A stretch of 64,000 bases of DNA from the NCBI GenBank assembly GCA_964521255.1, contig CAZFRM010000014.1, positions 62,001 through 126,000 of the forward strand. Reading direction: 5' to 3'. This DNA comes from ZC4RG29 sp964521255. Its GTDB lineage: Bacteria; Bacteroidota; Bacteroidia; Cytophagales; Cyclobacteriaceae. Shown piece by piece: positions 17,543 to 25,443 of the stretch (position 1 is its first letter; each line of letters starts with the position of its first letter). Both the position numbers and the translations under genes were made by a program. Under the pieces are notes generated by a model that saw only the letters and a program-made list of their open reading frames with translations, searched no databases and had not been told where the DNA came from.

Positions 17543-18178
17543 ATGTCACTTAGGTTAGGAGATGTTGCCCCCGATTTCGTTGCAGAAACCACGGAAGGCA
17601 CAATTAAATTTCATGAATGGTTAGGTAACAGCTGGGGAGTGTTGTTTTCACATCCTGCTGATTTTACACCTGTTTGTACAACCGAACTGGGTGCCGTAGC
17701 GAAACTGCGTTCAGAATTTGATAAACGCAATGTGAAAGTTATGGCCCTTAGTGCCGATCCGCTGGATGCTCATAAAAAATGGATTGGGGATATAAATGAA
17801 ACTCAGGAGACATTGGTTAACTACCCGCTGATCGCTGATCCGGAATTTAAGATTGCCAATATGTATGGAATGGTGCACCCGAATGTTACCGATAAATTCA
17901 CGGTTCGATCTGTTTTTGTAATTGGACCCGATAAAAAAGTAAAACTGACCATTACTTATCCGGCATCAACGGGGAGAAACTTTGATGAAATACTTCGCGT
18001 CATCGATAGCCTTCAGCTCACTGCTAACTACAGCGTGGCAACACCGGCTAACTGGAAGCATGGAGAAGATGTAGTTATTGTTCCCGCCATTCCGGATGCT
18101 GACGTACCGGCTAAGTTTCCCAAGGGTCACAATAGAATTAAACCGTACTTAAGAATGACACCACAGCCGAATCTTTAG
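17543..18178 (+). CDS. 1-Cys peroxiredoxin (Prx6-type)
   Basis: 211 residues. The active site HPADFTPVCTTELG places the peroxidatic cysteine at residue 45; there is no typical resolving cysteine, and the C-terminal half (NWKHGEDVVIVPAIPD, then RIKPYLRMTPQP) is the extended dimerisation region of the Prx6 group. It reduces hydrogen peroxide and organic peroxides in the cytosol using thiol donors. It follows the Rrf2 regulator and ends at a strong terminator. Confidence 0.95.
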   Translation: MSLRLGDVAPDFVAETTEGTIKFHEWLGNSWGVLFSHPADFTPVCTTELGAVAKLRSEFDKRNVKVMALSADPLDAHKKWIGDINETQETLVNYPLIADPEFKIANMYGMVHPNVTDKFTVRSVFVIGPDKKVKLTITYPASTGRNFDEILRVIDSLQLTANYSVATPANWKHGEDVVIVPAIPDADVPAKFPKGHNRIKPYLRMTPQPNL

Positions 18179-18197
18179 TGCTGTTTTTAAAATTCAT

Positions 18198-18230
18198 AAA
18201 AAAGGTGCTCTTGAAAGAGTGCCTTTTTTT
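18198..18230 (+). terminator. Terminator of the peroxiredoxin gene
   Basis: Stem GGTGCTCTT/AAGAGTGCC (9 bp with two wobble pairs) followed by eight T residues, 20 bases past the stop. Confidence 0.9.
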
Positions 18231-18479
18231 TATGAATAATTATGAGTCTTTCATGGGTGTCTTCACCGAACAACGGCATTTATAAATACTCCAACCGGAG
18301 AAATTGATTTTCATAGATTCTGATAGTCATCCGGGGGAACCCAAAAATAGCATGATACGTTTGAGTTCAAATATTGTCTTTGATTACTCGTGAGTATGAT
18401 CATTTATCAATCAAGAACAATAAAATCAAAATAAGCAATAGGGGTACACTTTAGTTGCATTGTCGTAGATATAAACGAA

Positions 18480-18635
18480 ATGATTATGATCAACAGAAAG
18501 AACCAAAGACAAGCTGATGGAAATTCCTATGTCCAGAAATTTATTGTTGCTCAGATGAATCTCAATGAACTGATTCAGGAAGAACGATTAAGGCGTCGGC
18601 TGAATAGAAACGCTAAACAGAATCTTAAAAATTAA
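18480..18635 (+). CDS. Possible 51-residue small protein
   Basis: Starts MIMINRKNQRQADGNSY and runs to TAA at 18633. The centre is amphipathic helix-like (VQKFIVAQMNLNELIQEERL) and the end is strongly basic (RRRLNRNAKQNLKN). It lies in a 515-base gap otherwise empty apart from the terminator. No family recognised; a chance frame of this length is possible. Confidence 0.35.
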   Translation: MIMINRKNQRQADGNSYVQKFIVAQMNLNELIQEERLRRRLNRNAKQNLKN

Positions 18636-18693
18636 TGAATCATCTTTAGTGTTTAGTGAATTCATTTCCAGAATTTTTTCGCTGGCTAATTGT

Positions 18694-20610
18694 TTATTTT
18701 AGTGTCTCCTTCAGCCATCCAAAAAATTCTCTTTGCCAAACAAGTCCGTTTTGAGGTGTAAGCACCCAGTGATTCTCATCAGGAAGATAAAGCAATTTGC
18801 TTTTGATTCCCTGTAGTTGTGCTGCCTGAAATGCTTCAAAAGCCTGGCCATCGGTAACACGGAAATCTTTTCCTCCTTGTATAATTAATATCGGAGTATT
18901 CCATTTATCTGCCATTGTGCTTGGATCAAATTGTGAATAGCTTTTCTGAGCTGCTTCATTATTCATGTCCCAATAAGCGCCGCCATAATCCCAGTTGGGA
19001 AACCAAACTTCTTCAGTGGTGCCGTACATGCTTTTTGTATTAAAAATTCCATCGTGCGATATGAATGTTTTGAATCGATTATTGTGAATACCGGCCAGGT
19101 AAAAGACAGAGTATCCACCATAACTGGCGCCAACACATCCGATGCGCTGGTTATCAACATACGGTTCCTTAGCCACATCATCAATGGCTGAAAGATAATC
19201 CTGTATCGCCTGGCCTCCATGATCTTTGCTGATTTGTTCATTCCAATCTACGCCATGTCCGGGCATACCCCTTCTGTTAGGTGCAACAACGATGTATCCA
19301 TTCGCCGCCATGAGTTGAAGATTCCATCTGAAAGAATAGAATTGTGATAGTGCGGACTGAGGCCCCCCTTGACAATAAAGAAGTGTTGGATATTTTTTTA
19401 TTTTGTCAAACCGTGGAGGATAGATCATCCATACCAACATTTTTTTACCGTCTGTTGTCGTTACGTATCTTCTTTCAAATTTGCCTAACGCTATCCTGTT
19501 ATAAATAGAATCGTTGGTATGCGTAAGTTGTTTCATTGATCCGTTGGCAAGATCAATGGAAAATAACTCAGCCGAGTGATTCATATCTGTCCGCGTAACA
19601 ATCATGTTATTTTCTGATTGCCCTACAATAGCAGTAATATCAAAATCGCCTTTTGTGATTTGCTTTACGGCAGGAAGCTTTTTGGTAAGTCCCGGATAGT
19701 CGACTTCAAACAATTGTATTGTCCCGTCAGTTGGCGCGACAAAAAATATTTTTCTGCCATCGGCGCTCCACTTAAAATCATTCACAGTGCCATCCCATTG
19801 CTCAGTAAGGTTTAACCTGGCAACGCCGTTGTCAACGATAATATCATTCTTATCTGCCTCATACCCATCACGCTTCATACTTAGCCAGGCAAGTGTACCA
19901 CGCGATGAGAAATTAGGATGAGTATCATATCCCATCATTCCTTCTGTGAGGTTGGTTGTAACGCCTGATGTTACATCATAAGAATATAGATCTGTATTTG
20001 TACTTGTAGCATAACCGGTTCCAAATTTTTTCTTTGAGACATACACTATTCTTTTGCTGTCTGTGCTCCATGTAAAATCTTCATTACCTCCTGAAGGTTT
20101 TTGTGGACAATCATAAGGTTCTCCTTTCATAATATCCTTTCCATCATCGGGCACACCATTTTTAATAGTGTGTAGAAAAAGATGGCTATAGGCTCCATCT
20201 TCCCAGGTGTCCCAATGGCGATAATTCAAATTGTCAAAAATGAGTACGTTGGATTTGCTAAGTTCAGGATAGAATTCTTTGCCTGTTACCTTGTTCACCT
20301 TCACTTCAATAACACTGATTTTATGAAGGCCATCAGGAGAGGTGAGCTTGTCGGGTAATATTTTTTCAATTGAAGCAACCTCAACAGGAGTGTCTCCAGT
20401 GATTGAAATGCTGTACACTTTAGAATTGATTTTATTTTCCTCCATGTTTGGAGTACTCACTTTATAGAGAACACTCTTTCCATCTGCCGTAATACCTAAT
20501 CCACTCACTCTGCCAAGGCTCCATAAAAGTTCGGGTGTCATGCGTTCCTGCGAGAATGTTTGTAGCGTGGCAGACGCTATTACAATAGTAAGTATCCAAT
20601 GCTTTTTCAT
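18694..20610 (-). CDS. S9 family peptidase (dipeptidyl aminopeptidase/acylaminoacyl peptidase type)
   Basis: 638 residues from the ATG at 20608-20610; an in-frame TTG two codons earlier is less likely. Signal peptide MKKHWILTIVIASATLQTFS. An N-terminal beta-propeller built of WD40-like/TolB-like repeats (about 30-380, with SPDG, STDSKRIVYVS and SADGRKIFFV motifs) precedes the alpha/beta hydrolase domain. The catalytic serine is in GASYGGY, the aspartate in GGKDFRVTD and the histidine in DENHWVL. It should cleave short peptides in the periplasm. It stands between two non-coding gaps with no clear operon partners. Confidence 0.92.
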   Translation of the reverse strand: MKKHWILTIVIASATLQTFSQERMTPELLWSLGRVSGLGITADGKSVLYKVSTPNMEENKINSKVYSISITGDTPVEVASIEKILPDKLTSPDGLHKISVIEVKVNKVTGKEFYPELSKSNVLIFDNLNYRHWDTWEDGAYSHLFLHTIKNGVPDDGKDIMKGEPYDCPQKPSGGNEDFTWSTDSKRIVYVSKKKFGTGYATSTNTDLYSYDVTSGVTTNLTEGMMGYDTHPNFSSRGTLAWLSMKRDGYEADKNDIIVDNGVARLNLTEQWDGTVNDFKWSADGRKIFFVAPTDGTIQLFEVDYPGLTKKLPAVKQITKGDFDITAIVGQSENNMIVTRTDMNHSAELFSIDLANGSMKQLTHTNDSIYNRIALGKFERRYVTTTDGKKMLVWMIYPPRFDKIKKYPTLLYCQGGPQSALSQFYSFRWNLQLMAANGYIVVAPNRRGMPGHGVDWNEQISKDHGGQAIQDYLSAIDDVAKEPYVDNQRIGCVGASYGGYSVFYLAGIHNNRFKTFISHDGIFNTKSMYGTTEEVWFPNWDYGGAYWDMNNEAAQKSYSQFDPSTMADKWNTPILIIQGGKDFRVTDGQAFEAFQAAQLQGIKSKLLYLPDENHWVLTPQNGLVWQREFFGWLKETLK

Positions 20611-20660
20611 ATACAAGTATTAATCAGGTGTGAATATTGTAAAATGAATAGGCCAAAACA

Positions 20661-20694
20661 AAAACGGGTACATGAAATATCATGCACCCGTTTT
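20661..20694 (-). terminator. Terminator after the TonB-domain gene
   Basis: 15-bp arms with one mismatch (AAAACGGGT... with ACCCGTTTT) and a TTTTTGTTTT run on the minus strand, 24 bases past the stop at 20719. Confidence 0.75.
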
Positions 20695-20718
20695 GATGGA
20701 TTATTCCTTCATCTGAAG

Positions 20719-21030
20719 CTAAATCCTCTTAAATGTTATTGGCAAAATAAACTTTGTATTGACTGGTTTGCCTCCTTGCTGACCGGGTGTCCATGCCGGC
20801 ATATTATTGACAGCTTTCAATGCCTCATCTCTTAAAGCCTGATCCTCAGGTCCGCGAATTACCTTTGAATTACGAATACGTCCATTTTCACCCACAACAA
20901 ATTCTACGAACACGGTACCTTCCTCCGTGCCGTCACCAGGATACCTGAGATTTTTCGTTAACCATTTTGTCATTTCTTTCTCTCCCCCACTAAAAGCTGG
21001 TTCAATCTCAGCCTGGTTATAGATGGTCAA
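20719..21030 (-). CDS. TonB C-terminal domain protein (probable 3' part of a frameshifted gene)
   Basis: 103 residues from a TTG. FSGGEKEMTKWLTKNLRYP followed by GTVFVEFVVGENGRIRNSKVIRG and FILPITFKR is a complete TonB C-terminal domain. As it stands the product has no membrane anchor or signal, so it could not reach the periplasm. Its frame stays open upstream through ENIAGSSTYLDESGL into the end of the lipoprotein-like gene at 21072-21266, which lies one frame away. I therefore think both parts once formed a single lipoprotein with a TonB domain. Confidence 0.7.
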   Translation of the reverse strand: MTIYNQAEIEPAFSGGEKEMTKWLTKNLRYPGDGTEEGTVFVEFVVGENGRIRNSKVIRGPEDQALRDEALKAVNNMPAWTPGQQGGKPVNTKFILPITFKRI

Positions 21031-21071
21031 ACCGCTTTCATCAAGGTATGTGGAACTTCCTGCAATATTTT

Positions 21072-21266
21072 CTATTGCACCTTTGTTTCGGAATCTGTGG
21101 TAACAGCGTCTGACGATGGTATGTCGCTGATTTCAGATTCTACTGCGGAAACGTCATCGGCAGTAGCGAAGTCGTCTTCGATAGTTTCATCGGTTTTTTT
21201 CGAACCACAACTTGTTCCAATAGCCAGGCATAAACCAATAATTGATGGAAAAAGGATACTTCTCAT
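21072..21266 (-). CDS. Lipoprotein-like N-terminal segment (probable 5' part of the TonB-domain gene)
   Basis: 64 residues: lipoprotein signal MRSILFPSIIGLCLAIGTSC with Cys20, then an acidic, serine/threonine-rich linker (KKTDETIEDDFATADD). It ends at a TAG in the middle of what would be a linker, and the TonB domain continues in the -1 frame. A shift near 21078-21083 would join the two into a roughly 180-residue exported protein. Alternatively it is an independent tiny lipoprotein. Confidence 0.55.
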   Translation of the reverse strand: MRSILFPSIIGLCLAIGTSCGSKKTDETIEDDFATADDVSAVESEISDIPSSDAVTTDSETKVQ

Positions 21267-21315
21267 AGTGTTTAGTTTTTATATAAAAGAAAACATGAGA
21301 AGGGAAGAAATGTTT

Positions 21316-21834
21316 TTACTTGCGGCCGCCCCACAATAAGCCAACCCGGGCGTCTACAAACTGGTGGTCATATAGCATTTGATAACCCAGGTTGAAATCA
21401 AATCGCCTGATGCTCAGCCCGAAGGATGGAATAAAAACAAATTGACTGAATTGTTCACCAAAATAATAACCGACACGACCTTCGGTATAGAGAGGCCCAA
21501 AGAGATTTAACTTTAAGCCTCCAACGGCGTTCCAGGCTTCCGCGTCACCAGCTTCTCCACCAGACCATTTGTTGTATCCACATTCCGCTGTCAGAGACAG
21601 TGGCCCTGGTAGTTCAAGCTCGCCATTAACCTTTATTCCAAAACCTTCATTATTGCTTTTCTCGAAATCTTTCGAAGGATTTAGGTAGGAAAAAGAATTA
21701 CCGAAAATTATTTTTTGTGAAAAGGCCTTTGAGGCATCGATCGTGAATAGTAGTAATAAGATGTGGAAAAGACATCGCGCCTTAGGAAGCATTAATAAAA
21801 ACTGGCGATGATTGCGTGTCATAAAACCTGACAT
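21316..21834 (-). CDS. Hypothetical outer membrane beta-barrel-like protein
   Basis: 172 residues in the longest form; the start may be the internal ATG giving MLPKARCLFHILLLLFTIDA, a better signal peptide with cleavage after KAFSQ. The mature part consists of alternating beta strands with aromatic ends (SLTAECGYNKWSGG, YTEGRVGYYFGEQFSQF, FDFNLGYQMLYDHQFVDARVGLLWGG), like a small 8-strand barrel. No family name can be given. A TAATTTTG box lies 46 bases upstream. Confidence 0.6.
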   Translation of the reverse strand: MSGFMTRNHRQFLLMLPKARCLFHILLLLFTIDASKAFSQKIIFGNSFSYLNPSKDFEKSNNEGFGIKVNGELELPGPLSLTAECGYNKWSGGEAGDAEAWNAVGGLKLNLFGPLYTEGRVGYYFGEQFSQFVFIPSFGLSIRRFDFNLGYQMLYDHQFVDARVGLLWGGRK

Positions 21835-21879
21835 ACTTTGGAGACGATGTTAAGTTAATTCTTTTATAAAGAGATCAAA

Positions 21880-21887
21880 CAAAATTA
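21880..21887 (-). promoter_or_regulatory. Putative -7 box for the barrel-protein gene
   Basis: Minus strand TAATTTTG matches TAnnTTTG, 46 bases before the longest start. No clear -33 element. Confidence 0.35.
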
Positions 21888-21982
21888 CAGCAATTTATTA
21901 ATAGATGCCTGATTTAAATTGTATAGGGTAAACATCTGTTGTGAGAGGTTCTTGCTGTTAGACAAGCTTGATTTTCTTCTTT

Positions 21983-22387
21983 TTAGATAGACAAAGAATC
22001 ATAAACAATGACCTTTTCCCACAGGTGCGAATAGTTTTCAACAAACTTTTTATGAATCGGATGAACCTGGTAAACGTCTTGCCCGGCTACATCATCAAAG
22101 AAAAGAAGTTCTGAAGCGCTATAGCTATTATCTACTACATCTCTCTTTTCTGTGCTGGCGGGCACACCGATATGGATGGCTCTAACGGTTTCAATTTTTT
22201 CAAGCGTTCTGAGTCCTTCAATTAATTTGTTAAGATCTTCTTTTGAAGAAGGATTTTTTAACCAGAAAAATACGTGATGTGTAAGCATGTTTTTCTTTTT
22301 TGATGTCAGGGGTAAAGCACTGGCTGTAGCGGAAAGGCCAAGTCCAACTGCAGTTGCAACAAAAGTCCTACGGGTTTGTTTTTCCAT
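21983..22387 (-). CDS. Dabb (stress-responsive A/B barrel) family protein with export signal
   Basis: 134 residues from the ATG at 22385-22387. A twin-arginine-like leader (MEKQTRRTFVATAVGLGLSATASA) is followed by the Dabb ferredoxin-like barrel: THHVFFWLKNPSSKEDLNKL, then RAIHIGVPAST and SASELLFFDDVAGQDVYQ, HPIHKKFVE. The family forms dimeric barrels with unknown or varied chemistry. A longer start at 22441 adds 18 residues that would spoil the leader. Confidence 0.82.
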   Translation of the reverse strand: MEKQTRRTFVATAVGLGLSATASALPLTSKKKNMLTHHVFFWLKNPSSKEDLNKLIEGLRTLEKIETVRAIHIGVPASTEKRDVVDNSYSASELLFFDDVAGQDVYQVHPIHKKFVENYSHLWEKVIVYDSLSI

Positions 22388-22474
22388 GATCGCGTTAGTT
22401 TTAAGACCGGAAAATAGCAAAAAGCTCAGAGCAGAAAGCAAAAAGATAATGCTGAAAGGTTGCTTTGTGCTTTA

Positions 22475-23119
22475 TTAGGACTTCAGGTATTCCGGCAGAT
22501 GTAAACCTGCCTTCAATCTTTCATCAGCAATCGGTGCCAGGCGTTCTAACTTTAAGGGTACGACGCCTGCCCATACATTAAGCGCGTAATCTTCTTCATC
22601 ATCTTTCGGTCCACCGGTACGAACTTTTGCTGACGCTTCATCAATAAGAAAGGAAAGTAACATCGTTTCCTTCCATTCATTATTAGTTGGTTGCCTCACA
22701 TCATTCCAACGACCGGGTTGTATTTTGTTAGTGAAAACTTCAAGCGCCTGGTAGAGTTCACCTTGATCTGTTACTTTTTCCGGGTGACTAAAAATAACAA
22801 CAGAACGATAATTAACCGAATGATGAAAAGCTGATCGTGCGAGAACAAGTCCATCCATAAGCGTCGCACTTAGACAGACCATTGGTTTGTTTGCTGCGAG
22901 TTCACGCATGTAAAAGCTTCCAACCGATCCGTGAACATAAATTTTATTTTCAATGCGGCAAAAGCCAGTGGGTATCTGAAAAGGCGTATTGTCTTTTACA
23001 TAGGCCAATGTGCAAAAGAGGGCTTCATCCAGAATGGAATGGATTACTTCTTTATCATAGACACCTCTTTTAGGAAGCCTTGTTATTTTAGTTCGCGGAG
23101 TGATGGGATACTTATCCAT
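22475..23119 (-). CDS. Pyridoxamine 5'-phosphate oxidase-like flavin-binding protein
   Basis: 214 residues of the split-barrel FMN-binding family (Pyridox_ox_2 type): RTKITRLPKRGVYDKEVIHSILDEA at the start is the usual family opening, followed by FQIPTGFCRIENKIYVHGS. Members bind FMN or F420 and may be oxidoreductases or, in some cases, nitroimidazole-resistance-like proteins; the substrate is unknown. It starts 14 bases after the stop of the dehydrogenase gene at 23134, so the two are probably cotranscribed. Confidence 0.85.
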   Translation of the reverse strand: MDKYPITPRTKITRLPKRGVYDKEVIHSILDEALFCTLAYVKDNTPFQIPTGFCRIENKIYVHGSVGSFYMRELAANKPMVCLSATLMDGLVLARSAFHHSVNYRSVVIFSHPEKVTDQGELYQALEVFTNKIQPGRWNDVRQPTNNEWKETMLLSFLIDEASAKVRTGGPKDDEEDYALNVWAGVVPLKLERLAPIADERLKAGLHLPEYLKS

Positions 23120-23133
23120 GATGATATAATTGT

Positions 23134-24135
23134 CTATTTAGAAATTTGAAGAACGATTTTGCCAAACTGATTGGCTTGTTCCATGTGGGCGAAAGCATCT
23201 TTTACATTTTCCAACGGAAAAACTTTGTCGATGACAGGAAGCAGTTTATGTCCTTCAACAAATTCAAGCATGGAAAGAAATTCATCTCTCGTTCCCATGG
23301 TGCTTCCAAAAATGGAAAGTTGTTTCCAGTACAACAGGCGGGTAGAAAGGTCAGTGATGTTTCCAGCAGTTCGCCCAAAGTTTACAATGCGTCCTCCCGG
23401 CACTGCCAGTTCAATGTATTTGTTAAACTGATTTCCACCTGCGCTGTCGATAATAATGTCAAAGCCAGATGTTTCTTTCAAAGCTTTATCAGCCCATTCA
23501 GGATCTTTATAATTGAATCCTTTAATCGCGCCAAGCTTAATTGCTTTATCAATTTTCTCTTCTGAACTGGAAGTCACATAAACATTTGCTTTGTAGGCAA
23601 CGGCAAATTGAAGAAGCCACAACGCTGCGCCGCCTCCAATGCCCGTGATCAAAACTTTTTCTTTCGCTCTCAATCTTGCTTTAGTGAACAATGCACGATA
23701 GGCAGTTAATCCTGACAATGGTAACGCTGCTGCCTGTCCAAAATTCAGGTGCTCAGGTTTTTCAAAAATGTATTTTTTGGAAACTACGATGTAGTCGCTG
23801 AACGTTCCATTATCCGGAAAACCTAAAATTTTAAAAGCGTGTCCTTGTACAATTGAATTTGTGCCCCACTCCATACTTGGATTTATAATCACCTCCATTC
23901 CAATCAGGAGTGGATCTGCGTCTTCACCCACCATCTCTACAACGCCGCTTCCATCTGATCCGAGAATAATTCCTTCGGGAAATGATTGTGTTTGCTCGGT
24001 AATAGTCCAGTAATCACGATGGTTGAGCGCAGCATTGTGAAGACGAATGAGTACCTGATCTTTTACAGGCTTTGGTTTTTTTACCGGCTGAACAACTAAC
24101 GGTTCTTCCTTGCTCTTGAAAAATACTGCACGCAC
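23134..24135 (-). CDS. Zinc-type alcohol dehydrogenase/quinone oxidoreductase (MDR family)
   Basis: 333 residues. The N-terminal GroES-like domain has RLHNAALNHRDYWTI and LGSDGSGVV; the Rossmann fold carries VLITGIGGGAALWLLQFA. The zinc-ligand cysteines and histidines of true alcohol dehydrogenases are absent, so it is more like a zinc-free NADPH:quinone oxidoreductase or enoyl reductase. Substrate unknown. Confidence 0.88.
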   Translation of the reverse strand: MRAVFFKSKEEPLVVQPVKKPKPVKDQVLIRLHNAALNHRDYWTITEQTQSFPEGIILGSDGSGVVEMVGEDADPLLIGMEVIINPSMEWGTNSIVQGHAFKILGFPDNGTFSDYIVVSKKYIFEKPEHLNFGQAAALPLSGLTAYRALFTKARLRAKEKVLITGIGGGAALWLLQFAVAYKANVYVTSSSEEKIDKAIKLGAIKGFNYKDPEWADKALKETSGFDIIIDSAGGNQFNKYIELAVPGGRIVNFGRTAGNITDLSTRLLYWKQLSIFGSTMGTRDEFLSMLEFVEGHKLLPVIDKVFPLENVKDAFAHMEQANQFGKIVLQISK

Positions 24136-24258
24136 TATGAAATGAGATTAATATTAGATATGTAATTCTTCGTGTTCCATTGTGATTCTCCGGGTTCTTT
24201 GTGTAACAGCTTGTATTGCACAAAGGACACCAAGAATCCCAGAGGAGCACAAAGTTAT

Positions 24259-25335
24259 TTAGCTAAGCGGAATAATGTAGTTCCATCCAAAGGTATCGGC
24301 TTCAATACCCATTCTAATGTTGTTTAACTTCTGCTTCGCCCTTAATTGGAAACTATTTTCACTTACAGATGGTAAGTTGTAATCTTTTCCTTTGATGGTG
24401 ATCGTTGCAATAGGCGATACAACGGCAGCGGTACCTGTTCCGAAGGCTTCCGTAAGCTTACCATTTTCCAGGCCCTTTATGATTTCTTCTACACTCACTT
24501 TTCTTTCCTCAACTGTCATACCTAATGAAGGCGCAAGTTTTAAAATTGTATCTCTTGTTACACCTTCCAGAATGGCGGAGCTTAAGTTCGGTGTTACCAA
24601 TTTTCCATCCAGTACAAACATAACGTTCATCACACCGGCTTCATCAATGTATTTGTGTTCTTTTGCATCCGTCCATAATACCTGGTCGAATCCTTGTTGG
24701 CGAGCAAGATTAGTAGGATAGAAAGAACCACCATAGTTGCCGGCGCATTTGGCAAAGCCCGTACCTCCTTCGGCTGCGCGTACATACGTGTCTTCAACTT
24801 TTAAGCGTAAAGGTTTGCTGAAGTATGGTCCTACCGGACTAGTCATTAAAACATAGAGGTATTGGTCCGATATCTTCACGCCAAAACGAGATTCAGTAGC
24901 AAAAACCAATGGACGAATGTATAATGATGATCCTTCAGTAGTTGGAATCCAATCCTGATCAAACTCAATCAGGTGATGAAGACTTTGAACAAACATATCT
25001 TCACTAATGGTTGGCATGCACATTCTTTCAAGCGATTTATTTAATCGTGAACTGTGTTTCTGTGGCCGGAAAATACAGATGTCGCCATCCTTGTTTTTGA
25101 AAGCTTTCAAACCTTCAAAAACGGATTGTCCGTAGTGCAGCGCGAGAATAGCTGGTGTCAATCGCATTTCTCCATAAGGAACAATCTTCATTTCCTGCCA
25201 TTGCCCTCCGTCATAGGCTACCACGAGCATATGATCGGAAATGTACTTTCCGAATTCCAGGTTGTTGAAATCAGTTTCATTAAGCCTTGATTGTTTCGTT
25301 CGTTCAACAGCGATAGAAGATGTCATGTCTGCCAT
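24259..25335 (-). CDS. ilvE: Branched-chain amino acid aminotransferase
   Basis: 358 residues from the ATG giving MADMTSSIAVERTK. Fold-type IV PLP enzyme: YGQSVFEGLKAFK, PVGPYFSKPLRLK, and GGTGFAKCAGNYGGS with the PLP lysine, then the ATVIEGVTRD-like AILEGVTRDTILKLA. It interconverts leucine, isoleucine and valine with their keto acids, using glutamate. A longer form to 25407 would begin inside a palindromic repeat (FKVPFRGFRG) and is rejected. Other ilv genes are not nearby. Confidence 0.95.
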   Translation of the reverse strand: MADMTSSIAVERTKQSRLNETDFNNLEFGKYISDHMLVVAYDGGQWQEMKIVPYGEMRLTPAILALHYGQSVFEGLKAFKNKDGDICIFRPQKHSSRLNKSLERMCMPTISEDMFVQSLHHLIEFDQDWIPTTEGSSLYIRPLVFATESRFGVKISDQYLYVLMTSPVGPYFSKPLRLKVEDTYVRAAEGGTGFAKCAGNYGGSFYPTNLARQQGFDQVLWTDAKEHKYIDEAGVMNVMFVLDGKLVTPNLSSAILEGVTRDTILKLAPSLGMTVEERKVSVEEIIKGLENGKLTEAFGTGTAAVVSPIATITIKGKDYNLPSVSENSFQLRAKQKLNNIRMGIEADTFGWNYIIPLS

Positions 25336-25375
25336 AGTATTAAAATTTAAATTGGATTGTAAAGATATTTTTTTA

Positions 25376-25443
25376 CCCCTAAATCCCCTAAAGGGGACTT
25401 TAAACATTCACTGCATTCAAGTCCCCTTTAGGGGATTTAGGGG
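25376..25443. repeat. 25-bp perfect inverted repeat overlapping the decarboxylase 3' end
   Basis: Arms 25376-25400 and 25419-25443 are perfectly complementary over 25 bases around an 18-base centre. Each arm itself contains the word CCCCTAAA/TTTAGGGG twice. A degenerate relative lies at 31351-31436. The stop codon and last dozen codons of the decarboxylase gene fall inside it, and it probably serves as a bidirectional terminator or mobile palindrome. Confidence 0.85.

Noticed and set aside
25336..25407. Longer ilvE start beginning FKVPFRGFRG
   Set aside because: It is the translation of the palindromic repeat and is not part of the family's N-terminus.
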